Positions 8,790 to 18,062 of a stretch of DNA of 64,000 nucleotides are shown in pieces. The notes beneath the pieces were generated by a model. The model was not told the DNA's origin. It did no database searches and saw nothing but the letters and a program-made list of their open reading frames with translations. Source of the stretch: a bacterium. Its GTDB lineage: Bacteria > Bacillota_A > Clostridia > Lachnospirales > Lachnospiraceae. Position numbers and translations under genes: made by a program. Location: NCBI GenBank assembly GCA_004562915.1, contig SFQZ01000003.1:1-64000 (forward strand), written 5' to 3'. Position 1 is the first letter of the stretch, and every line of letters begins with the position of its first letter.

Positions 8790-10031
8790 TCAGTTTTTTT
8801 TACTGCCTGCAATTTCTGCCCTATCCAGTTTGACGGTTCTCTTCATTGCCACAGAACATGCAAGATCTCCCAAAACGTTACAACAGGTTGCACCCATATC
8901 ACAAAGAGTATTCACGCTGATGTAAACTCCCATGATTCCGGTCGGAAGTCCTGCTATAGAAGCAAGTGCAGCAAATGATGCGATTGCACCGCCCGGTACT
9001 CCAGGTGTTCCGATACTTAAAAGTGTATTGCTGAGCAATACGATCGCCAGCATTCCGAAACTCACGGGAACACCACAGGCATTTGCAAAAAATACAATCA
9101 TAAAAGACATAAGGATGGATACCGCATCCATATTGATTGTAGCCCCAAGAGGCAGTGCCATGGAGGAAATCTCATTGGGGACTTCCAGTTCATCGGCACA
9201 TCTTTTACTGATCGGCAATGTAGCTGAACTGGAACAAGTACCAAAAGCATTCAGGGCAGCCGGCATAACGGTTGCAAAAAAATGTCCGACTCCACATTTA
9301 CCGATTACTTTTACCATTCCGCCATATGCGATCACAATATAAAGGAACATGGTCAGGTACAGAGCGATCAGCACCTTAGCCAATGCAAAAATCGTCTCTG
9401 TTCCATTTGCATATACTACAGAAGAAATGGAACAAAATACTCCGACTGGTGTGAAATACATAACAACAGAAACAATTTTAATGGAAATATCATTGACTGC
9501 TTCCACAACTTTTGCAAATGGCTCCGCTTTCTCTCCCAGTGACAGGCAGGTAATTCCAATGATAATCGCAAATACAAGTACCTGCAGCATATTACCCTCT
9601 GCAAAAGCCGCAACCGGATTGGACGGAATCAGATTGGTAATGGTATCCAGAATACTGGTAAACTCCGTCGCCTCCACGCTGCTTTCGGCCATTTCAATGG
9701 TAACTCCCTGTCCCAGTCCCAGCGCTTTCGGCAAAAACAGTCCCAGTAAACTTGCAAACAGCGTGGTACAAACATAATACAGCACTGCCTGTCCGCCGAC
9801 TTTCCCTGTTGCTGAAACGCTTCCGATTCCCTTGATACCCACAATCAGTGAACAGAATACAAGCGGATAGATCATCATTCGAAGGGCATTCATGTACAGG
9901 CCCGATACCAGTGATATCACCGGATTCGCCCACTCAAAACGTCCCGGCATCAATAGTCCGAAGATAATACCCAAAATTAGCCCGATAAAAATTGCCAGTG
10001 TCAGATTTCTTGTCCTTTTGTCTTTTTTCAT
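8790..10031 (-). CDS. Dicarboxylate/amino-acid:cation symporter (DAACS family)
   Basis: A 413-residue membrane transporter of the GltP/GltT/SstT superfamily, with about eight transmembrane helices plus re-entrant loops. It shows the serine-rich re-entrant motif (CSSSATLPIS) and a GATINMDAVS motif corresponding to the family's NMDGT segment that binds substrate and cation. Start placed at 10031 because GGGAGAG lies seven bases upstream; the longer frame from 10085 has no better site. The likely substrate is glutamate, aspartate, serine or a C4-dicarboxylate, but residues visible here do not settle which. No partner genes are adjacent. Confidence 0.88.
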   Translation of the reverse strand: MKKDKRTRNLTLAIFIGLILGIIFGLLMPGRFEWANPVISLVSGLYMNALRMMIYPLVFCSLIVGIKGIGSVSATGKVGGQAVLYYVCTTLFASLLGLFLPKALGLGQGVTIEMAESSVEATEFTSILDTITNLIPSNPVAAFAEGNMLQVLVFAIIIGITCLSLGEKAEPFAKVVEAVNDISIKIVSVVMYFTPVGVFCSISSVVYANGTETIFALAKVLIALYLTMFLYIVIAYGGMVKVIGKCGVGHFFATVMPAALNAFGTCSSSATLPISKRCADELEVPNEISSMALPLGATINMDAVSILMSFMIVFFANACGVPVSFGMLAIVLLSNTLLSIGTPGVPGGAIASFAALASIAGLPTGIMGVYISVNTLCDMGATCCNVLGDLACSVAMKRTVKLDRAEIAGSKKN

Positions 10032-10146
10032 TACTCTCTCCCTCATCATATAAGATTTTTGTGCACCACATTTTCCTGCATCCATTATAGCGTGAATTCA
10101 GTGTCACGTAAAGAAATCTTAATGATTTGGTGAAAAAAGTCTCAAA

Positions 10147-11190
10147 TCAAACTGATGGTACAGTGTCATGAGCTGCTTTGACCATTGCCTGGACATTTTC
10201 CAACGGAGCTGCCGGAGGAAGATCACACCCCGGCATCATCACATAGCCACCTTCCAGACCTGCAATATCACCCAATTCTTTACAGGTCTGATATACTTTG
10301 TCCGACGTCATGGCCTGCATTACAGAAAACGGATCCATATTTCCAAAAATCGCATAATGTCCTCTTGCCGTTTCGAGCGCCTCTTTCAAATCTACTGCTG
10401 CCAGAGAAAATGCGGAAATGCCCGCCTCTTTCAACGGTTCAAGCCGCGCCTGTGTATTCCCACAGATATGTAAAATAATCGGAACATCATATTTTTTCAA
10501 TCTTCCGGTCACTTCTTTTATATACGGAAGCGCATATTCTTCAAACATCGACGGACTGATCAAGTCCCCTGATGCAACCGGATCTGCTATGAACACCGCA
10601 TCCGCTCCCCGGGCAATCTGTGATTCACATAATCTGACAACCAATTCCGTGGCAAACTCGAGCAAGGCAACGGTACCTTCCTCATCATCATACAGCTGCA
10701 TCATGAAATTCTGTACTCCCAGCATCATTCCTGCAAGAGTTAAAGGTGCAACGCTCACCGCGCAGACCAGCTTATCTTCACCGTAATACTTTTTCAATTT
10801 TTCCAGTAGTCCAAGACCAACCGCATATTCTTTTTTCTGTTCCAGCTGTTCACACAATTTATCAACATCATATTGCCGGAAATCATTGATTTCTTCCAAC
10901 GGAGTTTTTGTCACTTCAAAAGTCTCTCCTTTTCTGTCACATGAAACAATTCCACCCATGATTTCAAATAAAAAGTTGAATGCATGAATATTGGGATATA
11001 CAATATCTGACTGAAAATCATCAAAGGCTTTTTCTACAACCTCAGCTCCACCATCTTCCATTTCAAGCAACTCCCTGAAAGAGATGTTATTTTTTCTCAA
11101 AATCCAAACATATCCATCTAAAATTGCAACCGGAAGACGTGGGGTTTCTTCAAATCTCATACCTTTTAATACAATTTCTTTTCCTGTCAT
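10147..11190 (-). CDS. Uroporphyrinogen-decarboxylase-like corrinoid methyltransferase (MtaA/MtbA type)
   Basis: This 347-residue protein has the URO-D TIM barrel but belongs to the methyltransferase side of the family: it carries a zinc-ligand pattern HICGN and a late GCDLPP motif, as in MtaA/MtbA enzymes that move methyl groups between corrinoid proteins and thiols. No haem genes are nearby. No corrinoid protein or methylamine/methanol methyltransferase is adjacent either, so the methyl donor cannot be named. A strong GGAGGAAAC site supports the ATG at 11190. A role in demethylating diet-derived methoxy or methylamine compounds is inference. Confidence 0.8.
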   Translation of the reverse strand: MTGKEIVLKGMRFEETPRLPVAILDGYVWILRKNNISFRELLEMEDGGAEVVEKAFDDFQSDIVYPNIHAFNFLFEIMGGIVSCDRKGETFEVTKTPLEEINDFRQYDVDKLCEQLEQKKEYAVGLGLLEKLKKYYGEDKLVCAVSVAPLTLAGMMLGVQNFMMQLYDDEEGTVALLEFATELVVRLCESQIARGADAVFIADPVASGDLISPSMFEEYALPYIKEVTGRLKKYDVPIILHICGNTQARLEPLKEAGISAFSLAAVDLKEALETARGHYAIFGNMDPFSVMQAMTSDKVYQTCKELGDIAGLEGGYVMMPGCDLPPAAPLENVQAMVKAAHDTVPSV

Positions 11191-11357
11191 AATAGTTTCC
11201 TCCTGAAATAATTATGCTTTTACTTTACTATTATTCCTATCGTTATACTATGAATAAATTTAGGTATTTTGTACTTATTTTTGAATTGATCTGAAGCTCG
11301 ATTGTTGTACGTATGATTATATCGTGATAAAATGCTCCATAGAAAGAAGGAATTTTC

Positions 11358-12092
11358 ATGAAACATCTATTTCAAAATTGTACCGCAGCAATTATTTTTT
11401 CATTTCTTCTGTCATTTACCGGCTGCCAATCAAAAGAAGCTGATTTTTTAACAAACGCGAACTGGTGTTATTTTACGAACTGTGACGAAACCATCAGTTT
11501 TGGCGCTGACGGCAGCTATTGCTACTATTGTTCTTGTGGAAGCCCTGTGGGAGATTCTGATCTTTACGACAGTTATACATACGATGAAACCACATCGGAA
11601 ATCACCCTGTATCCGAAGGGAAAAGAAGATCATATTAAAGTACTGAGATATGAAAATGGCAGACTTTTACTGGAATTTACAGATGGCATCAAAGAGTTTT
11701 TCGATAGTGATGATCTTCAAATATCCAACGCTGTTCCCTGCCCTTACGTAGATGCTGACCAGTATATTGGTAATTATAGTTCCTGCACTGCCGTGTCAGA
11801 AAAAGACGGTCATATTTTTACAACCGCTCCTTCCGGCACCGACACCACTTCATCTGATTATCAAGCATACCTTCTACAAGAAACGCTCTCCAACGATGTC
11901 TCATTTTTTGAATGGAGTGTCCTATCACCCGAGTCCGATGAGAATAATATAACAACTCAAAGCTACGAGGAAGTGTCTTTTCAACAAGTTGAGGAAATCC
12001 TGAAAGATACCACTCAAACAGCTTTTGTATGGTACAACAATCATGCGGAAATTGAAAAGATTGTCTTTTATAACCAACTGCCTTGCGAATAA
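11358..12092 (+). CDS. Predicted lipoprotein of unknown function
   Basis: The 244-residue protein begins with a lipoprotein signal peptide ending in the lipobox FTGC, so it should be anchored on the outer face of the membrane. The body is rich in Tyr, Asp and Ser, has several other cysteines (CYYCSCGSP) and no domain I recognise. It has its own promoter: TTGTAC (11305-11310), 17 bases, TAAAAT (11328-11333), and an AGAAAGAAGG ribosome site before the ATG. Neighbours give no functional hint. A weak inverted repeat after the stop may end transcription. Confidence 0.7.
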   Translation: MKHLFQNCTAAIIFSFLLSFTGCQSKEADFLTNANWCYFTNCDETISFGADGSYCYYCSCGSPVGDSDLYDSYTYDETTSEITLYPKGKEDHIKVLRYENGRLLLEFTDGIKEFFDSDDLQISNAVPCPYVDADQYIGNYSSCTAVSEKDGHIFTTAPSGTDTTSSDYQAYLLQETLSNDVSFFEWSVLSPESDENNITTQSYEEVSFQQVEEILKDTTQTAFVWYNNHAEIEKIVFYNQLPCE

Positions 12093-12373
12093 CAGGGCAG
12101 TTAGTTCTGATTCTATTACACTTCAATCAGATGGTATTCTCTTGTTCCATATGCCAGTGAAGATGCTATCCATTTTAAAAAATATTCCTTAACAGACCTC
12201 TTTCTTACCTATTACGAAAAAATCTTTTCACAATATTTAAGATTTTGAAAAATATATGATTCTGATGTGTGACAAGATTTGTGCAAAATATTCCGCAAAG
12301 TTGTGCACATATTATTTAATTTCCTCATGCTATAATAAACGTGTTTATACCCTTGTAGAAATGGAGGCGGAAT

Positions 12374-13508
12374 ATGCTGTTATTCAGTGAATACTTGCGA
12401 GAACTTATGAAGGATAAGCAGATATCTGTTTCTTCCCTTGCTCGTTTAACGGGCATGGAGCGTACACACCTTTCCAAAGTATTGACTGGCTCAAGGACTC
12501 TTCCGTATCATGCCCTTGATGAATTGATCTATCATCTGCGGCTAACTCCATCGGAAGAAAAAAGGTTACGCTCCTATTATGATGACCAGTTTGAGAAGAA
12601 AGGGACACGTCATTCCCATGAACTGGTCGGAAAACTGTTTTGGAGTTCTTCTGTCGGATTTTGCCAATTTGCCTGTTATCCAGACAACACTATCATCCGT
12701 ACTACTATTATGACAACAATATTTCCACACATTATACTGATCCATTCCCATACTTTCTCATAACACACAGTTGTGTGGTATGTCTGTCAGAAGATGGCGC
12801 ATGTGCAATGCTGCTGCGCAGTCCGGATTCAATCGCTTATTACCGGCGGCATTTTCAGTCATTGATCACCTCATGCTACAGCTTGATCCAATATACCAGT
12901 AATCCGTTGGAAATTCTTGAATCCTATCAGCGGTGCACGGAACCGGATGGATTCTATATGGCAATGGATCAACCCTGTTTCGCTCGTTTTTATTCAGACG
13001 AGTTTATCTTATCCCACATACGGCAGGGGCTGACCGGTTATGAACAAATATTACAGGCAGCAAAGGAACGTTTTTCTCTCCAAATGGTATCTCACTTCTA
13101 CACCATTTTTTCAGAAGCCGGATTAAACGTTTTATGATAGATGGGACTTTGGATGATTACCCGGTTGAAATTGTTACTCCATTTACCCCGGAAGAACGTC
13201 GCTGGCTGATGCGTGAATTAGCAGAAGCAATTCGCTCCGGAAATGTAACCGGATATATTTTCAGAGAAAATGTATTCCCTGACTATCTTTCCATGTGTAC
13301 TTCTGCTGAACAGGGTATCGGTTTTTTTACCACAAGACAATTTCCTTTATCTGACGGTCTCTGTTCCGTCTGGATCAAAGAGCCAAATCTAAGCAGGGCA
13401 TTTCATAGTTGGATGACCTATCTTCCTGGAAGTCCTCTGACACTGACAGCAACGGAAACTGCCGATATATTGGAAAAATTGTCTCATAATATTTATGAAT
13501 CAACTTAA
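12374..13508 (+). pseudogene. XRE-type HTH regulator, broken by two frameshifts
   Basis: Three overlapping frames together read as one ~375-residue regulator. Frame one (from 12374) gives the helix-turn-helix (ISVSSLARLTGMERTHLSKVLTG) and the linker to GKLF; frame two, from about 12640, carries the middle (LEFFCRILPICLL to FSEAGLNV); frame three, from 13134, carries the end (IDGTLDDYPVEIVTPF to NIYEST). Adding one T in the TTTT run at 12638-12641 and one in the run at 13129-13132 restores a continuous protein. The C-terminal domain is of the large unknown type found after XRE domains in Lachnospiraceae. As written it is a pseudogene; two homopolymer errors are the alternative. A TATAAT-like box lies near 12332. 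Confidence 0.75.
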
Positions 13509-13525
13509 TAGGGAGGAATTACGTA

Positions 13526-13948
13526 ATGGATATGAATCAACTTGCAAAATTATTTAGTGAACTCTGTATGATGTTTGCCCTTCTGGGTCTGATACTTTAT
13601 CTGCCTTTGAAACCTCATTGGAGCAAGATTTTTTCCTTCTGGGATGGATTACTGCTATACTGTGGAATCGGTGCCCCAATACTTTATATTTATTTGTTCA
13701 GTCTTGATTTTGAAGTTGGCATCGGAGCCATTTTAACAGGTATCATTGTGGGCGGTGGTTTTGCAATCGCCGGTCTGGTAACACTCATCAAATGTTGGAC
13801 CCGGTGCGGCAATTTACTGGAAGCAATCTTCCTGCCTTTTATCATGCTAATGATGGTCGGTGTTTTTTGTCTGGGGCTGTTGTGCCTATTGCTTGCTTTA
13901 GTTGGGATCTTCCAGAGACCCTACCTGACCTGGGATAGTTTTGAATAA
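13526..13948 (+). CDS. Four-helix hypothetical membrane protein
   Basis: The 140-residue protein has a GGGAGGA ribosome site and about four hydrophobic segments (residues 8-28, 40-60, 65-88 and 98-125) with short loops. I recognise no domain. It begins 17 bases after the broken XRE regulator on the same strand and may have been co-expressed with it. Function unknown. Confidence 0.65.
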   Translation: MDMNQLAKLFSELCMMFALLGLILYLPLKPHWSKIFSFWDGLLLYCGIGAPILYIYLFSLDFEVGIGAILTGIIVGGGFAIAGLVTLIKCWTRCGNLLEAIFLPFIMLMMVGVFCLGLLCLLLALVGIFQRPYLTWDSFE

Positions 13949-13951
13949 TGA

Positions 13952-14590
13952 TTCGTTGCCGTTTATTATTACCAAAGGCTTAGAAGTCTAAACATTAAAA
14001 CCAGCGGTTGTGTTCCGGAAGATTTTACTGTTGCCTTTGACAGAATCCATACTGCCTATCCGGATGCTCAAATTCTGTATCTCGCCTATTCCGCAGTTAC
14101 TACCTGTTCCTATCAGAGTGCTCAAATTGCTGCTGAAGGCCGTGATTATATCAAAAGTCTTGACACCAGACAGGTGTCAGCCGGTCAGTATGTGGTTGTC
14201 GTAACCATGGCAAGGCTTCTTCGTGAACATCCAGAATGGACCATTGACGAGGCTCTGACAGCTGCACAGTCTTTATCCGACCAGGTACATATGTGCTTCG
14301 TACCCGATACTCTTGAATTCTTAAGAGCCGGCGGAAGAGTCAGCAATGCCACTGCCATCTGCGGAACGCTGTTAAAAATCCATCCCTGTATTGAAATTCT
14401 GAATGGCTATCTGAAAGCCACCAAAAAACAGCGGGGAAACATGAAAAAAATAGTTCCCCGGCTGATTTCAGACTATATATCAGAGCAGAATCTTGACAAA
14501 GAAGAACTCTGGCTGATCCAGACACCGGGATTATCCGAAGAAATCATGAAAGTGGCTGAACAGACCGCCTATGATAAAAAATATGGATAG
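13952..14590 (+). pseudogene. DegV-family fatty-acid-binding protein, fragment
   Basis: An open frame without a good start encodes the middle of a DegV protein: YYQRLRSLNIKTSGCVPEDF, then LYLAYSAVTTCSYQSAQIAAEG, VSAGQYVVVVTMARLL and the conserved FLRAGGRVSNATA segment. Intact DegV proteins are about 280 residues; the N-terminal third and the last ~40 residues are missing. DegV proteins bind fatty acids for the FakA kinase. The fragment follows the membrane protein directly and ends at a TAG, so it looks like a deletion remnant. Confidence 0.8.
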
Positions 14591-14606
14591 CCCCCTCACG
14601 GCAGTT

Positions 14607-14990
14607 TTACAGATACTGTGTATACTCCAGTCTTTCCCTGTTGGGACCTTCTGTCAGGAAATATTTGATACCTTTATCCCAGAACGGCAGGAAAGTGATT
14701 TCCTCCAAGATCTTCACGCCAAGACCTGTAATATGCTCATAGGCGGCATCAATATCCAGCACATTCATGGCGATATGATCTACCACGCCTGTGACCTCGG
14801 AAACCTGATCTGATTCATACGTCTCAATGATCAGATCCTTCCATTTCAGAAAAGCTACCCTGTTCTTTCCGTTCATTGTCTCATATACCAGTTCAAAACC
14901 CATCATCTGATAATAAGCGATGGTTTTATCAATATCCTTTGTGGGGATTCCCAGATGCTGCAGTCCTGTCAGATTATCTTTCCATTCCAT
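14607..14990 (-). CDS. VOC (glyoxalase/bleomycin-resistance) family protein
   Basis: The 127-residue protein has two beta-alpha-beta-beta-beta modules typical of the vicinal oxygen chelate fold: LQHLGIPTKDIDKTIAYYQMMGFELV and VDHIAMNVLDIDAAYEHITGLGV. Putative metal ligands are the His in each first strand and Glu in LIIETYESD and RLEYTQ. Start placed at 14990 with GGAG ten bases upstream; the longer frame to 15119 is non-conserved sequence. Close relatives act as lactoylglutathione-lyase-like or sugar-isomerising proteins; the substrate is unknown. Confidence 0.82.
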   Translation of the reverse strand: MEWKDNLTGLQHLGIPTKDIDKTIAYYQMMGFELVYETMNGKNRVAFLKWKDLIIETYESDQVSEVTGVVDHIAMNVLDIDAAYEHITGLGVKILEEITFLPFWDKGIKYFLTEGPNRERLEYTQYL

Positions 14991-15109
14991 AGTAATTCTC
15001 CTTTTTCTCTTTTCTTGTGCCGGCATATGGCAAATATCTGTTGTTATATGAAGTATACCATATTTACAAGGATATGGATAGACAGGAGGCGAAGTTATAG
15101 TCAACATTT

Positions 15110-15449
15110 CCGATTGCAATTTCCGAATGCAATCATGTCATCATTTTCAGCTACATAAATTCCTTCTTTTCCGTCTGTTTCCAGTATACATGTGTCTCTT
15201 GAAGAAGGTAATTCCGGCAAATATGCCACACCATCAAACACGGATCTTTACATATGTATATTGTCTCGTACCATAGCGGTCGAATAAAACAACCATATTT
15301 CCGGGCATGGGATCATGTTTTTCTAAAATGGTAATCGCAATTGCCATATCAAGTTCTGCCGCCAGTCTTTCAAACTCTTTTTCAAACTCTCCATCTGCCG
15401 GAACAGCCATACGATTTAGTTCTTCTATAACTGGTTGTGCACCCGGAAC
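15110..15449 (-). pseudogene. Unidentified protein remnant with a frameshift
   Basis: On the minus strand a frame from 15449 reads VPGAQPVIEELNRM and continues to FDRYGTRQYTYVKIRV before a stop near 15243. The adjacent frame then continues with FDGVAYLPELPSSRDTC and ends near 15110. Composition and continuity look like real coding sequence after decay, with no start codon. I do not recognise the family. It belongs to the degraded zone left of the integrated element. Confidence 0.4.
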
Positions 15450-15544
15450 CTATAAAGCTCTTTTCATAGAAACATTTATACTTATACATTTCGTACTTTT
15501 GACATGCTTAGTAATCAACGATAATTCTCTCATCAAACAGTTCT

Positions 15545-15823
15545 TTACTCCTGCTTTACCATACAATACCCAATTCCAACATGGGTCTGAATACACTTAT
15601 TTAAACTGTCTTTCTTTTCTATCTTTTTTCTTACAGTTGCCACGTGAACCCTGAGTGAAGCAATATCTCCCTCCAGAGAACTTCCCCATATTTCCTTTGT
15701 GATGTGGGTATGGGTCAGAACTCTCTTTTTGATAGTTACACCTTTGCAATAATACAGCTTACACCGAATATTCTGTCCATACTTGTTGATTTCAAAATAT
15801 TTTTCCAAAATTAGCATCTCCAA
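15545..15823 (-). pseudogene. KdpE-like response regulator, DNA-binding domain remnant
   Basis: The frame ends with a recognisable OmpR/KdpE winged helix: RVLTHTHITKEIWG, then LRVHVATVRKKIE and the terminal HVGIGYCMVKQE. The upstream receiver domain is missing and the region before RVLTH is scrambled (a poor match, with Lys/Cys-rich sequence). KdpE regulators control high-affinity potassium uptake; no kdp genes remain here. It lies directly downstream of the element's left end, so it marks what followed rlmD before insertion or an older insertion scar. Confidence 0.65.
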
Positions 15824-15892
15824 TTTCTATAACAAAATCCGTATGACATCCAATATTATCAAAAACATCGGAAATAGGTGGTTTTTCACACT

Positions 15893-17569
15893 TTATTTCT
15901 CTACCCTTGACATCAAGACAACCGTCTCGAGCATTGCTTCATTTTCCAAGGGCAGTTCTTTCACTTCCTCGCCGTTCACAGGAACGGGAAAATTGAAGAC
16001 AATATTCTTGATCCAGCAGCCGTCCTTCCGCTTTTCCGGGAACAGTTCAATCCGCTCAATAAATGCTTTCATGAACTCTTTCTGCTCCGCTTCTGTTGCG
16101 GAATTGTAGACTTCATCAAAGGCAAGTAAAAGCTGATAGATGTTATCCCCGGAAATCTTCTCCTGCCGGATGCTTCTGATCTGGCTCTGGACTTCCTCAA
16201 TCTGAATCTCGATATCCTCTATTTTACCATACTGTTCATCGTAACGGCGCTGTAAATCCAAAATTTTTCGGTCATAATACGGGTCAGTCACATCCAGGGT
16301 GTCCATCTGCCGCTCCAGCCGGGATTTTGTTCCCAACGCCTGCCGGAGCTGTGTCTGCAACGCCTCCAGCCGCTTTTCCATATCTGCCGTATCAACAGCG
16401 GTGCCGATCTTCTCTTTGATGGCCTCAGAAAAACGAGGGTCTTTGACCATGGCGGATATGATATTCGCCACCATCTGATTCATTTCCGTCTGCTCAATAT
16501 TGATGCGGAAGGTACACTCATGGCCTGTCGGCGTGACCGTGTTCTTGCAGTAGTAGTAATACCGGGTCTTTCTGTCCTTGCTGTGCGCTTTGGCGATATT
16601 CCCATACAGGCTCTTACCGCAGCAGGGGCATTTCAAAATGCCGGACAGGATATGGGCATGATCCGGGTCATTGACCTTCTCCCGCCGGTAGGAATTTGCC
16701 CGCCGTTTCTCCTGTGCAAGGTTCCAATCTTCCTCAGAGATAATCGCTTCGTGCTGTCCCTCATAAACAGGAAATTCCGACTGTTCCACCACATGCATCT
16801 CATTCCGTGTTCCCAGCTTCTTTTCTGTTCTGCGCCTGCCGTATGCGATCTTGCCGGTATAAACAGGATTATCCAGCACATCCTTCACAAAATCTCTGGA
16901 AAAGCCCGGGATGGTATTGTTCTGGCGGAGCTTCTTCACATAACCATGGCTGTTCAGATACTTTGCCACACCGGCAACGCCGTCGTTGGTATGAATATAA
17001 CGATCATAGATTACACGAATCACTTCCGCTTCGTCCTCAGCAATCAGTAGCTGTCCGTTTTCCAGCCGGTATCCATAGGGAGCAAAGCCGCCGTTCCATT
17101 TGCCCTCACGGGCTTTCTGCTCACGCCCCGCCATGGTCTGTGTCCGGATGTTTTCACGTTCGATTTCAGCGACGGCGGAGAGAACAGAGATCATCAGCTT
17201 GCCGGAATCCTTGGAGCTGTCAATGCCATCTTCCACGCAAATCAGATTGACACCAAAATCCTGCATCAACTGCAAAGAGTTCAGCACATCAGCGGCATTT
17301 CTGCCGAAGCGGGACAGCTTGAACACCAGCACATAATCAACGCCGTCTTTTCCTTCCTGAATGTCGTTTAGCATCCGCTGGAACTCCAACCGCCCCTGGA
17401 TATTCTTTCCGGAAAACCCTTCATCGGAGTATTCCCCGACAACAGCCATGTCCTCATATTCCGCATACTTCCGCAGCTTGTCCCGCTGGGCATCCAAGCT
17501 GTAACCATCCACCTGCATAGAGGTGGACACTCTCGTATACAGATAACACTTAGTCCGTTTCTTCTTCAT
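15893..17569 (-). CDS. Large serine recombinase (element integrase)
   Basis: 558 residues. An N-terminal resolvase domain has the nucleophile in YTRVST (Ser15), then a recombinase domain (GKWNGGFAPYGYRLENG), a zinc ribbon (CPCCGKS with later Cys residues) and a coiled coil (about 370-450). It should integrate and excise the element by strand exchange at attL/attR. Start placed at ATG 17569 after AGGAG; a GTG at 17578 is possible. The last 11 residues, ETVVLMSRVEK, are encoded by the attachment repeat and flanking host DNA, so its C-terminus depends on integration state. It overlaps the small HTH gene upstream. Excision directionality factor not identified; the HTH protein or the RlmD tail are candidates. 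Confidence 0.95.
   Translation of the reverse strand: MKKKRTKCYLYTRVSTSMQVDGYSLDAQRDKLRKYAEYEDMAVVGEYSDEGFSGKNIQGRLEFQRMLNDIQEGKDGVDYVLVFKLSRFGRNAADVLNSLQLMQDFGVNLICVEDGIDSSKDSGKLMISVLSAVAEIERENIRTQTMAGREQKAREGKWNGGFAPYGYRLENGQLLIAEDEAEVIRVIYDRYIHTNDGVAGVAKYLNSHGYVKKLRQNNTIPGFSRDFVKDVLDNPVYTGKIAYGRRRTEKKLGTRNEMHVVEQSEFPVYEGQHEAIISEEDWNLAQEKRRANSYRREKVNDPDHAHILSGILKCPCCGKSLYGNIAKAHSKDRKTRYYYYCKNTVTPTGHECTFRINIEQTEMNQMVANIISAMVKDPRFSEAIKEKIGTAVDTADMEKRLEALQTQLRQALGTKSRLERQMDTLDVTDPYYDRKILDLQRRYDEQYGKIEDIEIQIEEVQSQIRSIRQEKISGDNIYQLLLAFDEVYNSATEAEQKEFMKAFIERIELFPEKRKDGCWIKNIVFNFPVPVNGEEVKELPLENEAMLETVVLMSRVEK
15914..15928 (-). repeat. attL: 15-bp direct repeat of the integrated element
   Basis: The minus-strand sequence GAGACGGTTGTCTTG encodes ETVVL near the end of the serine recombinase. 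An identical copy is in rlmD at 27093-27107, read in the same frame. The following host-side codons give MSRVEK and stop, which resembles the normal end of RlmD proteins. I therefore read it as the left attachment site and the old 3' end of rlmD. Confidence 0.8.
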
Positions 17570-17807
17570 GGCCGCCACTCCTTTCCACAGTCGGATCAGC
17601 CGGGCATTCTTCCGATATCGGCTCTTTCATCAAGCCCTCGTTGCGGATATAATATTCCAGAAGCCGAAGCACATACTCCGGGGCATGACGGTTGTCCAAC
17701 TCCCATTCCGTGACAGTACGGTAGGGAATCTGGAAATATTTACAGAACTCTTTGCGGTTCATGCCGGTACTTTCCCGCAGTTCTCTGATTTTGCTTCTGC
17801 AATCCAT
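17550..17807 (-). CDS. Small HTH protein upstream of the recombinase
   Basis: The 85-residue protein has a helix-turn-helix: SKIRELRESTGMNRKEFCKYFQIPYRTVTEWE, matching small Cro/C1-like regulators that accompany serine recombinases. Start placed at 17807, with GGAGAAAAG just upstream. Its 3' end overlaps the recombinase start by 20 bases, so both are translated together. It could be the recombination directionality factor or a local repressor; position favours a link to integration/excision. Confidence 0.78.
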   Translation of the reverse strand: MDCRSKIRELRESTGMNRKEFCKYFQIPYRTVTEWELDNRHAPEYVLRLLEYYIRNEGLMKEPISEECPADPTVERSGGHEEETD

Positions 17808-17897
17808 TTTTCTTTTCTCCATAAACAAAAAAATACACGTTGCGTACTTATTATAGCATACCGCCAATAAATACGCAACGTGTAAATCCATATTTTC

Positions 17898-18062
17898 TTA
17901 CGCAGCTTTCTTAAAATGTTGCTGCGGTAATTCTTCCTCGCAGGCTTTCTTCTCCTGCTGCTTCAGCACCTGCAGCCCATATCGCTGCATCAGCCTTGCC
18001 ATCACATCAATACAGCGGTCAAATGCCGCATTATCCTTTGCGTTATCATAATACTTCTTCAA
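17898..18062 (-). CDS. Small protein downstream of the relaxase
   Basis: A 54-residue protein, LKKYYDNAKDNAAFDRC to the end HFKKAA, probably starting at TTG 18062, which has AGGAG seven bases upstream inside the end of the mob gene (17-base overlap). Helical and charged, with no domain I recognise. The overlap suggests coupled translation with the relaxase. Function unknown; a mobilization accessory role is a guess. Confidence 0.5.
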   Translation of the reverse strand: MKKYYDNAKDNAAFDRCIDVMARLMQRYGLQVLKQQEKKACEEELPQQHFKKAA

